The notes below the pieces were generated by a model, which saw only the letters and a program-made list of their open reading frames with translations, did not search any database and was not told the origin of the DNA. Shown in pieces: positions 17,194 through 25,311 of a DNA stretch of 64,000 bases (the stretch's first letter is position 1; each line of letters opens with the position of its first letter). Origin of the DNA: Yinghuangia sp051388915 (GTDB taxonomy: Bacteria > Actinomycetota > Actinomycetes > Streptomycetales > Streptomycetaceae); contig NZ_JBPKBH010000002.1 in assembly GCF_051388915.1 (NCBI RefSeq), forward strand, positions 124,001 through 188,000, in the 5' to 3' direction. Both the position numbers and the translations under genes were made by a program.

Positions 17194-18048
17194 TCAGCGG
17201 GCCGGTGTGTTCCCGGGGTCGTCCTCGCCTGCGGTTTTCCGGGACGCTCCGCCGCGCGGGAGCCGGGACGCGGCGGCGCCGCGGAGTTGGCCGAGGCGGT
17301 GTCCGGTGCCCCAGGCGGTGACGCGCCACAGGGCCTCGGCGACGATGGCGCGGCTCATCTTGCTGTCGCCGCGCTCGCGTTCCACGAAGGTGATCGGCAC
17401 CTCGACGACGCGGTAGCCGCGCCGCGCGGCCCGCCAGGCCAGGTCGACCTGGAAGCAGTAGCCCTGCGAGGCGACGGAGTCCATGTCGATGCCGACGAGG
17501 GTGTCCCGGCGGAACGCGCGGAACCCGCCGGTGATGTCCCGCAGGTCGAGGCCGAGCATGAGCCGCGAGTACGTGCTGCCGCCGCGCGACAGCAGTTTGC
17601 GGGACGCCGGCCAGTTCACGATCGCGCCGCCGGGCACCCAGCGGGAGCCGAGGACGAGGTCGGCGTCGCGTACCGCCTCCAGCAGGCGCGGCAGTTGCTC
17701 GGGCTGATGGGAGCCGTCGGCGTCCATCTCGACCAGGACGTCGTAGCCGCGGTCGATCCCCCAGTGGAACCCGGCCAGGTAGGCGGCGCCGAGGCCTTCC
17801 TTGCCCTTGCGGTGCAGCACCTGGACGTGCGGGTCGTGGGCGGCGAGACCGTCGGCGACGTCGCCGGTGCCGTCGGGGCTGTTGTCGTCGGCGATCAGGA
17901 CGTCGGCGCCGGGCGCGGCGGCGCGGAGCCTGCCGACGATTCCGGCGATGTTGTCCGACTCGTTGTAGGTCGGGATGATCACGAGCACTTTGCCGAGGTC
18001 GCCGAAGTCGCCGGGGGTGTCCTGCTTCTGCTCGTCGGGGGCGCTCAC
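17194..18048 (-). CDS. ppm1: polyprenol monophosphomannose synthase (GT2 family)
   Basis: A 284-residue glycosyltransferase family 2 protein. It has the nucleotide-sugar site VLVIIPTYNESDNI (about residues 21-34), the first acidic pair IADDNSPDGT and the DMDADGSHQPE metal-binding site typical of dolichol-phosphate mannosyltransferases. GGFRAFRRDTL and the final PITFVERERGDSKMS segment complete the family pattern. It should transfer mannose from GDP-mannose to polyprenyl phosphate, for protein O-mannosylation and lipoglycan synthesis. It has no C-terminal membrane domain, unlike the two-domain forms. The ATG at 18048 has GGAG close upstream. FxsA follows on the same strand, an arrangement common in streptomycetes. 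Confidence 0.9.
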   Translation of the reverse strand: MSAPDEQKQDTPGDFGDLGKVLVIIPTYNESDNIAGIVGRLRAAAPGADVLIADDNSPDGTGDVADGLAAHDPHVQVLHRKGKEGLGAAYLAGFHWGIDRGYDVLVEMDADGSHQPEQLPRLLEAVRDADLVLGSRWVPGGAIVNWPASRKLLSRGGSTYSRLMLGLDLRDITGGFRAFRRDTLVGIDMDSVASQGYCFQVDLAWRAARRGYRVVEVPITFVERERGDSKMSRAIVAEALWRVTAWGTGHRLGQLRGAAASRLPRGGASRKTAGEDDPGNTPAR

Positions 18049-18666
18049 ATGCTCTCCTCGCGCGACCGCGTGCCGCGGGGCCGCCGGCGGTCGGGGCCAG
18101 GGGCGCGGCGGTGTGCGGCGGTCACGTTCCGTTGTGGTCGGGTACGGCTGCGTACGCTACAACGTCCGCGCGGGTCCCGGGGTTTCGCGGGCCTGGGCCG
18201 GGGGCGCAGGAGGCGGCGTGGGAGTGCGGCGGTTGCGGGGGTCGGCGGCTGCCCGGGCGGCGGGCGCGGCGGGTGCCGGCAGGCGTACCCGGGCGGCGTG
18301 TTCCGCGTTCGGGGTGTGCCGGTCGCGGGACGGGGACCGTGCGGGCGCGCGCGTTCGGCAGGTGGGACCGGTCGCCCTTCGGGCCGGCTCCGGACCGGCT
18401 GGCTGCGGGTCGCGGGGCCGTTGTCTACTGGGCGGCCGGGTCCCACCCGGGTCGCACCGGCCGTCGGGTCGGCGCTCGTGGACGGCAAGGCAGGCGCACG
18501 GGTGCTGCCCTGACGGCCGCGAGCCGCACGGTGGCGGCTTCCCGGGGCTGCCGCGCGTGCGATGCCGGGTCTGGCGGTGGGTGGCCTGGCGGCCACCGGG
18601 GCCCGGTCGCGTGCGCGGTGCCCGGGAAGGATTTCCCGGTCGGTCGTCCTGCGGTGGACGTGATCG

Positions 18667-18697
18667 AACGTAGCGGGCGGGGCAGGCGCGGTGTCAA
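18667..18697 (-). promoter_or_regulatory. candidate minus-strand housekeeping promoter
   Basis: On the minus strand TTGACA is followed after 19 bp by TACGTT, close to the HrdB consensus though with a long spacer. It points toward the mannosyltransferase gene 620 bp away. It would give a long leader or a separate small RNA, since no intact gene lies between. Confidence 0.45.
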
Positions 18698-19441
18698 CAG
18701 TGCCTTGACCTGGGGTGATGTGGTGTCTGTGCTGGTCAGGGCGGGGCCGGGTGCGGCAAGTGTCCGGGCGGGTGGCGGCGGATCGCCCATCGGTCGGCGT
18801 AATGTCCACCCTTTCGTGTGTCCGCGACCGGACGGCGGAACCGGCAGCGCAGGGGGCGGATTTGCGGGACGTTGCCGAGAAGGCGGCGGGCAGGTCCACC
18901 GGAGCGGCGATGCGAGCCGGGCGGCGGGCCGGCGGGCCGATGTGCCCTCGCCGAGGTGGACGGCGTCGCGGATCAACGGGCAGCCGGCGGCCAGTTCGCG
19001 CGCGGTGGGCCGCTTGGCCGGGTCGTGCGCGATGGCGTGGGAGGGTTTGGCGGCCGCCCAGGCGTTTCGTCGCCCCGGCACGCCGGTGGGATGCGTCGTG
19101 GTCGGGCGGCGCAGGGGCGCGGATCCGCCGCGCCCCAGGCACCGGGGGCGAACCGGCCCCGGGACGACGGGGCTCCATCGCCCGCGGCGGGGTGAAGAGC
19201 GTCCGGTCCGCGACCGTGTCGGTGGCGTCGTCTGCGGGCGAGACGGAACCCGCCGATCACGTCCCCGGGATGCGCGCGGCCCCTCCCGGTCCTGGTGCCG
19301 CGCTGCCGAACCGGCTTACCCGGAGGACGGGTTGGGGCGGGAGCGGTTCCGTGCGGGGGTGATCGGACCGCGGCCACGGCTGGTTGGCCCGCGAACGGGC
19401 CGGGCGCGCACGCGCGTTCGCACGCCCGCCGCATTTCGCCG

Positions 19442-19519
19442 GTCCTGTTCGCCGGTCCTGTTCGCCCGTCTTGTTCGCCCGTCTTGTTCGCCCGTCTTGT
19501 TCGCCCGTCTTGTTCGCCG
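19442..19519. repeat. six tandem copies of a 13-bp unit
   Basis: The unit GTCTTGTTCGCCC is repeated six times head to tail over 78 bp. The middle three copies are identical and the outer copies differ at one or two bases. A degenerate seventh copy may precede it. A 13-bp period shifts the reading frame at every copy, so the array cannot be coding as a protein repeat. The T-rich face is unusual in this genome. Confidence 0.95.
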
Positions 19520-19938
19520 GGTCGGCGCGCCGGGGCCGGCCGCCTCCCGGGCGCCTCGCGACGCGGCGCGGCTTGAACGCGGAGCGGCTCGGACAGCCGT
19601 GGACCGTGCGCCGGCCCGGGCCGCTCCGCCCGCACGCGACTCGGCCCGTCCCCGGCACGCGGCCGGGGCAGGCGCTGCCCGCACGGCTCTCCATCGCCGA
19701 CGACCGGATCCTGTTCGCCGAGCTCGGCGCCGCGGGCAGCGCCGCCCGGCTGCACGACGGATCGTTCGGCACTTGTCACGCCGCGCGCGAAGCCGCTTCC
19801 GGGAGCTGCGTCGTCTTCGCGGCCCGGCTTCCGGCGCGCACGGGAACGTGACCGCCGTCTTCTCCGCTACGCCGCACAATGTCCGCCCCACATGGTCCGC
19901 CGCCCTCGCCGCGTGCCGTCGCGGGGGCGAGGAGGGCT

Positions 19939-21435
19939 CTACGCCACGCACCCAGCGAACGACGCCGTCAGCCCCGCGTCCGGGCGGGCGCGGCCGGTTT
20001 CCGCGGCGGCGAGGGTGAGGCGGCGTACGGCTTCGGCGAGGGTGGGTTCGTCGAGGGTGTAGGGCAGGCGTACGTGCCGCTCGAACGCGCCCGTGGTGCT
20101 GAACAGGGTGCCGGGGGCCAGGCGCAGGCCGTGCCGGGCGGCGGCCTCGGCGAGGACGGTGGTGGAGAGGGTGTCGGTGTGCGCCCAGAGGGAGAGGCCG
20201 CCGGGTGGGGTGGCGAACGTCCAGTCGGGGAGGTGGGTGCGCAGCATGGCGGCGAGGCTGTCGCGGGCGGTGCGGAGGCCGGGGAGGCGTTCGGCGAGGA
20301 TGGCGTCCTCGTGGTCGGCGATGAGGTGGTGCAGGACGAGCTGGTCGAGGACGGGTGCGGCGACGTCGAGTCCGGCGCGGGTGGTGGCGAGGCGGCGTAC
20401 GAGGTCGGGGGTGCCGCGGATCCAGCCGATGCGCAGGCCGCCCCAGAAGGACTTGGAGGCGGAGCCGAGGGTGACGACGGTGCCGCTGCGGTCGTGGGCG
20501 GCGACGGGTGCGGGGCGTCCGTCGGGCGGGGTGTCGAGGGCGAGGTCGGCGCAGGTCTCATCGGCGACGAGGGTGGTGCCGGTGGCGCGGGCGAGGTCGA
20601 TGAGGCGGCGGCGGGTGGCGGTGTCGGCGAGGTGGCCGGTGGGGTTCTGGTAGTCGGGGATGACGTACGCGAGGCGCGGGTTGGCGGCGCGGAGGGCGTC
20701 GTGCCAGGCGGGGAGGTCCCAGCCGTCGTCGGCCATGGGCACGGGGACGGGGCGGCCGCCTTCGGCGCGGACGGACTCCAGGGCGTTGGCGTAGGTGGGT
20801 GACTCGACGGCGACGCGGTCCCCGGCGTGCAGGAGGGTGCGCAGCAGGAGGACCCAGGCGGACAGTGCGCCGTTGGTGACGATGATCTGGTCGGGGGTGG
20901 TGGGCGCGCCGCGGCGGGTGTAGCGGTCGGCGAGGGTCTCGCGGAGGATGGGGAGTCCGGCGGGGTGGTAGCCGTGGGCGGTGGTGTAGGCGGGGAGGGC
21001 GTCGGTGGCGTCGGCGACGGCGCGGTGCAGGGCTCGGCCGGGGCCGGGGAGGGCGGCGACGCCGAGGTCGATGGTGCCGGTGACGGAGCTGGGCACGAGG
21101 GCGCGGGTGGGCGGGTCGGGCCGGTGGGTGGGCAGCGCGGTCCAGGAGCCGGAGCCGCGGCGGGAGACGAGGTAGCCGTCGGTGCGCAGGATGTCGTACG
21201 CGGCGGCGACGGTGGTGCGGGAGACGTTGAGGCGGTCGGCGAGGCCGCGTTCGGCGGGGAGGCGCGCGGTGAGGGGGACGCGGCCGTCGAGGACGAGGGC
21301 GCGGATGCGGTCGGCGAGGGCCTTGTAGGCGGGGGTGTGCGGGCCGCCGGCGCCGGGCGGGCCGGCGGGGTGCTGCCAGGGGTGCAGGAGCTCGGCCAGG
21401 CGGGCGCTGCTGACGGTGAGGTGCTGGGCGGTCAT
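19939..21435 (-). CDS. MocR-type (GntR-HTH/aminotransferase) transcriptional regulator
   Basis: A 498-residue fusion. Residues about 45-115 form a GntR winged helix with the recognition segment LADRLNVSRTTVAAAYDIL. From about 135 on it is a fold-type I aminotransferase domain, including DYQNPTG and GSASKSFWGGLRIGW, where the Lys would bind PLP. Starting at the ATG at 21435 rather than the earlier frame gives MTAQHLTVSS. MocR/PdxR proteins usually sense PLP or an amino compound and regulate a divergent gene. Here the neighbour across 104 bp is a YczE-like membrane protein, the partner most often seen for this subfamily. Confidence 0.88.
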   Translation of the reverse strand: MTAQHLTVSSARLAELLHPWQHPAGPPGAGGPHTPAYKALADRIRALVLDGRVPLTARLPAERGLADRLNVSRTTVAAAYDILRTDGYLVSRRGSGSWTALPTHRPDPPTRALVPSSVTGTIDLGVAALPGPGRALHRAVADATDALPAYTTAHGYHPAGLPILRETLADRYTRRGAPTTPDQIIVTNGALSAWVLLLRTLLHAGDRVAVESPTYANALESVRAEGGRPVPVPMADDGWDLPAWHDALRAANPRLAYVIPDYQNPTGHLADTATRRRLIDLARATGTTLVADETCADLALDTPPDGRPAPVAAHDRSGTVVTLGSASKSFWGGLRIGWIRGTPDLVRRLATTRAGLDVAAPVLDQLVLHHLIADHEDAILAERLPGLRTARDSLAAMLRTHLPDWTFATPPGGLSLWAHTDTLSTTVLAEAAARHGLRLAPGTLFSTTGAFERHVRLPYTLDEPTLAEAVRRLTLAAAETGRARPDAGLTASFAGCVA

Positions 21436-21539
21436 CAGTCCACTCCTGGGGAATTGGCCATGGATCAGAGGTCCAGTTGCGGCCATTCTCGCACCAGTGG
21501 CTCTTTTTCGGGAGCCTGTTGTGCGGGAGGGCGGGACGG
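21436..21539. promoter_or_regulatory. divergent promoter region of the MocR/YczE pair
   Basis: These 104 bp must contain both promoters and probably the MocR operator. Visible elements are the dyad TGGCCA near 21456, two copies of the TCCA(C/G)T-like word and an AT-rich run CTCTTTTTC around 21500. I cannot define the operator more exactly. Confidence 0.35.
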
Positions 21540-22265
21540 GTGGACTGGTACTGGGGTCGGCGGCTGGTGCAGTTGTACGCCGGTCTGGCGCTGTACGGCT
21601 TCAGCATGGCGCTCATGCTGCGCGCCGGTCTGGGCCTGGACCCGTGGGACGTGTTCCACCAGGGGCTCCAGGAGCGGACGCCGCTGAGCTTCGGCATGGT
21701 CACGGCGGTGGTCGGGGCGGCGGTGCTCCTTTTGTGGTGTCCGCTGCAGCAGCCCCCGGGCCTGGGCACGGTGTCGAACGTGGTGGTGATCGGGTTCTCG
21801 GTCGCCGCGTCGCTGCGGGTGCCTCCGGGGGCCGAGGGCCTGGCGTGGCAGGTCGTGTTCATGCTCGCGTCGGTGGTGCTGAACGCGGTCGCGGGCGGCG
21901 CGTACATCGGCGCACGCCTGGGCCCGGGGCCGCGCGACGGACTGATGACCGGCCTGGTGCACCGCACGGGCCGGTCGGTGCGGCTGGTGCGGACCTGCAT
22001 CGAGGTCACGGTGCTGGCGGTCGGCCTGGTCCTGGGCGGTTCGGTGGGCGTCGGGACGGTCGTGTACGCCCTGGGCATCGGGCCGCTGGTGCAGATCTTC
22101 CTGCCGCTGTTCACGGTTCCGGAGCGGGACGCCGCGAGGCCGGTCGACGACGGCGGCCCCGGGGGCTCTGCCGGTTCTGCCGGTTCTTCCGGTTCCTCGG
22201 GGCCCGTCGAGGGGGCCTCGCCCGCCGCCCGGCGGGGCGAACCCGAGGCGGCCGCGCCGGCCTGA
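21540..22265 (+). CDS. YczE-like integral membrane protein
   Basis: A 241-residue protein with five or six hydrophobic segments in the first 200 residues. The signature LYGFSMALMLRAGLGLDPWDVFHQGL follows the first helix, and GGAYIGARLGPGPRDGLMTGL appears mid-protein, both typical of the YczE/YitT-like family. The last 45 residues form a Gly/Ser/Ala/Glu-rich hydrophilic tail with a GSAGSAG pattern. The GTG at 21540 has GGAGGG about nine bases upstream. It is divergent from the MocR gene, which likely controls it. YczE of Bacillus is linked to lipopeptide production; the transported substrate is unknown. Confidence 0.83.
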   Translation: MDWYWGRRLVQLYAGLALYGFSMALMLRAGLGLDPWDVFHQGLQERTPLSFGMVTAVVGAAVLLLWCPLQQPPGLGTVSNVVVIGFSVAASLRVPPGAEGLAWQVVFMLASVVLNAVAGGAYIGARLGPGPRDGLMTGLVHRTGRSVRLVRTCIEVTVLAVGLVLGGSVGVGTVVYALGIGPLVQIFLPLFTVPERDAARPVDDGGPGGSAGSAGSSGSSGPVEGASPAARRGEPEAAAPA

Positions 22266-22313
22266 GGCGCGCGGGGCGCGCGGTGAGTGGTGAGCGGTGC
22301 GGGTGAGCGGCGT

Positions 22314-22622
22314 CTACTGGACCCCGGCGAGGCGGAGCAGCGCGGTGGTGGCCGCGGCGGCGATGACGACCACGGGGAACGGCGCCTTGCGGACCGCCAG
22401 CAGCGCGGCGACGGCGACCCCGGCCGGGCGGGCCCAGCCCGCGAAGCCGTGGCCCTGGGTGAACGCCGCGGCGGCGACCAGCGCGGTGAGCAGCACGGTC
22501 GCGGCGACGGCGAGGAGGCGCTGCACCTCGTCCGGGATATGCACGCGGTCGTGCAGGAGGGGCCCGGCGAGCCGGAACGCGAACGTCCCGGCGGCGAGCA
22601 CGGCGATGGCGGCGAGGGGCAT
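22314..22622 (-). CDS. azlD: AzlD family branched-chain amino acid export subunit
   Basis: A 102-residue membrane protein with three or four hydrophobic segments that matches AzlD in length and layout, including an AGTFAFRLAGPLL first loop. AzlC and AzlD together form a branched-chain amino acid exporter. Its ATG overlaps the TGA of azlC (TGATG), so translation is coupled. It is on the minus strand and converges on the YczE gene. Confidence 0.85.
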   Translation of the reverse strand: MPLAAIAVLAAGTFAFRLAGPLLHDRVHIPDEVQRLLAVAATVLLTALVAAAAFTQGHGFAGWARPAGVAVAALLAVRKAPFPVVVIAAAATTALLRLAGVQ

Positions 22623-23506
22623 CACGGGCGGGTCTCCCCGGGGGGGTTGGGGTGGGCGGGGTGTGCTGGGGACGTGGCCGGCGCGGCGGATTCCGGGCGC
22701 GCCCCGGGCGCGGTAGGAGTGGTCGGCCCGGTGGGGGCGGTCGGCCAGGTCGGATCGGTCGGATCGGTGGGGTCGCGGTCGGGACTGTCCGGTTTACCGG
22801 GCCGGGCGTTGCGGTGTGGTCGGCGGGCGAGACGGCGGGGGCGGCGTACCGCGACCGCGAGGCCGGTGAGGGCGAGCAGGACGGGGACGCCCGCGGGGAG
22901 GAACGGGGTGGCGGCGACCGCGGCGGCGGCGCCGAGGAGTGCGGCGTTGCGGGTGGTGGGCTCGGCGGCGAGGGTGGGCCGGACGAGGGCGAGCAGGACC
23001 GCGGGGAAGGCGGCGTCCAGGCCGAGGGCGTCGGTGTCGCCGATCGTGCTGCCCGCGGCGGCGCCGACCACGACGGCGAGGTTCCAGGCGGCGAACAGGG
23101 CGATGCCGCAGGCCCAGAACGCGGCCCGGCGGAGGGCGGGGTCGCGGTGGCGCAGCACGAAGGCGACGCCTTCGTCGGTGGTGAGGTGGGCCCCGAGGGC
23201 GCGGGTCCGGGCGCGGCGGCCGAGGGTGTCGGCGACGGTGAAGCCGAACGGGAGCAGCCGTGCGTTGAGGACGAGCCCGGTGGCCACGGCGGCGGTCGCG
23301 CCGCCACCGGACAGCACGACGCCGATGGCGGCGAACTGGGCGCCGCCCGCGAACACCACGACGGACATCAGGACGGGCACCCACCAGTCGAGCCCGCCGG
23401 ACACGGCGATCGCGCCGAAGGAGGCCCCCACGAGCGCGTCGGCGAGGCAGACCAGGGCGATGTCGCGGGCGGTGCCGCGATCGAGTGTTCGCCATATCGA
23501 ACGCAT
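22622..23506 (-). CDS. azlC: AzlC family branched-chain amino acid permease
   Basis: A 294-residue protein. Residues about 15-225 carry the AzlC domain with some eight hydrophobic segments and the family motif GASFGAIAVSGGLDWWVPVLMSVVVFAGGAQFA near the start. The last about 70 residues are an unusual hydrophilic tail of Asp-Pro-Thr and Pro-Thr repeats ending before azlD. The ATG at 23506 is used; a GTG six codons upstream is possible. The divergent XRE-cupin regulator probably controls the operon. One of the two GTTCG-N6-CGAAC palindromes overlaps the first codons of azlC. Confidence 0.87.
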   Translation of the reverse strand: MRSIWRTLDRGTARDIALVCLADALVGASFGAIAVSGGLDWWVPVLMSVVVFAGGAQFAAIGVVLSGGGATAAVATGLVLNARLLPFGFTVADTLGRRARTRALGAHLTTDEGVAFVLRHRDPALRRAAFWACGIALFAAWNLAVVVGAAAGSTIGDTDALGLDAAFPAVLLALVRPTLAAEPTTRNAALLGAAAAVAATPFLPAGVPVLLALTGLAVAVRRPRRLARRPHRNARPGKPDSPDRDPTDPTDPTWPTAPTGPTTPTAPGARPESAAPATSPAHPAHPNPPGETRP

Positions 23507-23550
23507 GTCCCGTAGGATGAACACACGCGCTGCTGTTCGTCAAGGCGAAC
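23487..23550. promoter_or_regulatory. paired operators between azlC and the XRE-cupin gene
   Basis: The palindrome GTTCG-N6-CGAAC occurs twice, at 23487-23502 and 23535-23550, with different spacers and 48 bp between centres. Between them lies TAGGAT (23513-23518), a good -10 box for the regulator gene. On the minus strand TATTTT (23552-23557) may serve azlC. A further half site CGAAC lies at 23567-23571. This layout is what an autoregulated divergent repressor would use. Confidence 0.7.
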
Positions 23551-23573
23551 GAAAATACTTCTGGAGCGAACGC

Positions 23574-24230
23574 ATGGGGAATCCCCCGGGGCGGGACGCC
23601 GCCGCCGCGCACGACAAGCGCCCGACCGACGCGGCCGCCGGCAGGGCCGCCGCGGGACGCCGGGACGCCGGGGCCGCACCCGGCGTGGACGTCGTCGCGC
23701 AGATCGCCGCGTCCGTACGCCGCGAACGCGAGCGCTCGGGCCTGTCCCTCACCGAACTCGCCCGCCGCGCCGGCATCGCCAAGTCCACGCTCTCCCAACT
23801 GGAGTCCGGCTCCGGCAACCCGAGCGTCGAGATCCTGTGGTCGCTCGGCGTCGCCCTCGGCGTACCGTTCAGCCGCCTCGTCGACCCGCCCAAGGCGCAG
23901 GTGCGCGTCGTCCGCGCGGGCGAGGGGCAGGTCACCTATTCCGAACGCGCGGACTACGCCGCCACGCTGCTCGCCTCCTGCCCGCCCAACGCCCGCCGCG
24001 ACATCTTCCGCATCACCGCGGAGCCCGGCGCACCGCGGACCTCCCAGCCGCACAACCCCGGCAGCGTCGAACACGTCGTCGTCGGCGCCGGACGCGCCCT
24101 CGTCGGCCCCGCGGACGACCCCGTCGAACTCGGCCCCGGCGACTACGTCACCTACCCCGGCGACGCCCCGCACATCTTCCACGCCCTCGAACCGGGAACC
24201 AGCGCGGTCATCGTCATGGAACACGTCTGA
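23574..24230 (+). CDS. XRE-family regulator with C-terminal cupin domain
   Basis: A 218-residue regulator. A disordered Ala/Arg/Gly tail of about 40 residues precedes a helix-turn-helix (about 42-97) with the recognition segment AGIAKSTLSQLESGSGNPSVEILWSLGVALGVPF. A cupin domain (about 145-215) follows, containing the second conserved strand LGPGDYVTYPGDAPHIFHAL. The ATG at 23574 has CTGGAG upstream. In this family the cupin binds a small ligand and changes DNA binding. Divergence from azlCD suggests it senses an amino acid or analogue and controls export. Confidence 0.9.
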   Translation: MGNPPGRDAAAAHDKRPTDAAAGRAAAGRRDAGAAPGVDVVAQIAASVRRERERSGLSLTELARRAGIAKSTLSQLESGSGNPSVEILWSLGVALGVPFSRLVDPPKAQVRVVRAGEGQVTYSERADYAATLLASCPPNARRDIFRITAEPGAPRTSQPHNPGSVEHVVVGAGRALVGPADDPVELGPGDYVTYPGDAPHIFHALEPGTSAVIVMEHV

Positions 24231-24369
24231 CGACGGCGCAGTCCGGATACGGGACGGCGCACGGGCGGCGGGCGCCACCCTGCGCGGGCCGGGGTCGGTG
24301 CGCAGTCGGCGCCGCGCGTCAACCGCCTCCGCCGAACCGGGCGGCGGCCCGCGGTTTGTGAACGGCTGT

Positions 24370-25254
24370 TCAGTTTGCGGGCGGCCTCGTCCACCGCCTG
24401 CGGCGCCAGTTGAACGGCGGGACGAACAACCGTTGTTCGACCGTCCCGTCCCACTCCACCGGCACACCGTGGCGGGCCAGGACGTCGACGGCGGTCCGCG
24501 CCACCGCCAGGCTGCGCACGGCCATGTCCGCCGCGTCCTCGCCGTCCTCGGCGAACGCCCCGAACCCGAGGTACAGCCCCTCGCCCCGCACCGCACGGGC
24601 CAGATCCTGGCCGTGGTAGAACACCGCCCCGCGCACCCCGCCCCACCGGGACCCGCCCTCGTCGCCGAAGTCGCCTTTTCCGTCTTCCGCGCCGCCGTCG
24701 CGCTCGGCTGCCGCGTCACCGTCGCCCCAGGACGCCTCCTCCTCCGCGTCCCGGATCTCGTCGGCCAGCACCCCGGCCTCCTCCTCGGCGTCCGACCAGC
24801 AGTCCGAGATCGTCAGCCCCGCGTTCTGGAGCGCGACGATGCGCTCCGCGCGCAGCTCGGCGAACGCCCGGTCGATCAGGTCGTTGGCCGTCGCCCCCTC
24901 CAACGACTCCTCCGCCGCCCGCTCCCGGCGCAGCAACTCCCGCGCATAGGGGACGAGTTCGGCCACCAGCCGGGCCAGCGCGGCGTCGTCGACGTCCAGG
25001 GCCGACATCACCAGGTCGTCCAACTCCGCCAGAATCAGGTCGTCCTCGCGGAACCCGCCGCGCACCTGGACCGTCAGCGCGTCCAGCAGGTACGCCCGGT
25101 CGGCCGGATCGAGCGCCGCCCCCGGCAGCGGTATCCACCCGTCCGGGCCCTCCAGCCCCCCGGCGCCCGGCCCCGAACCGTCCCGCGGCGAACCGCCGTG
25201 CACCGTGTGCACCGCGTGCGCCGCACCCTCAACCGTCGTCTCGTCATCAGGCAT
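24370..25254 (-). CDS. hypothetical acidic protein, 294 aa
   Basis: I recall similar proteins only as an uncharacterised actinobacterial family, possibly DUF6891. After a Gly-rich N-terminal 45 residues comes DRAYLLDALTVQVRGGFREDDLILAELDDL, then helices with many Arg and Glu. An acidic low-complexity stretch (about 175-205, Glu/Asp/Gly/Ala) precedes a compact C-terminal domain with VFYHGQDLARAVRGEGLYLGFGA and a Trp/Arg-rich end. There is no signal peptide or membrane segment. The start is the ATG at 25254. It lies 57 bp downstream of the amidohydrolase on the same strand and may share its transcript. The gene converges with the XRE-cupin gene. Confidence 0.72.
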   Translation of the reverse strand: MPDDETTVEGAAHAVHTVHGGSPRDGSGPGAGGLEGPDGWIPLPGAALDPADRAYLLDALTVQVRGGFREDDLILAELDDLVMSALDVDDAALARLVAELVPYARELLRRERAAEESLEGATANDLIDRAFAELRAERIVALQNAGLTISDCWSDAEEEAGVLADEIRDAEEEASWGDGDAAAERDGGAEDGKGDFGDEGGSRWGGVRGAVFYHGQDLARAVRGEGLYLGFGAFAEDGEDAADMAVRSLAVARTAVDVLARHGVPVEWDGTVEQRLFVPPFNWRRRRWTRPPAN

Positions 25255-25311
25255 GCCGCGACCCTACGCAGCCCCGCCGACCGCCACGCCCGAACGCCAA
25301 GACGCCGTCGG

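Larger units (their letters stand above)
18049..19938. other. 1.9-kb region without a convincing gene
   Basis: Open frames cross this stretch on both strands, but all are dominated by Arg, Pro and Gly and none shows a ribosome site, domain or normal composition. It contains a strong minus-strand promoter motif (18667-18697) and the 13-bp tandem array (19442-19519). A short plus-strand stretch around 19685-19780 (reading ARLSIADDRILFAELGAAGS) has coding-like composition and may be the remnant of a lost gene. The promoter of the mannosyltransferase should lie near 18050-18200. Confidence 0.6.

Noticed and set aside
19442..19519. CRISPR array
   Set aside because: The 13-bp units abut directly with no spacers, so this is a tandem repeat.
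18111..20018. Long open frames of 200-1100 codons on the strand opposite real genes and across the gene desert
   Set aside because: Their products are dominated by Arg, Pro, Gly and Ala, have no ribosome site or motif, and mirror the codon bias of the real gene or the GC content. They are expected by chance at this GC level.
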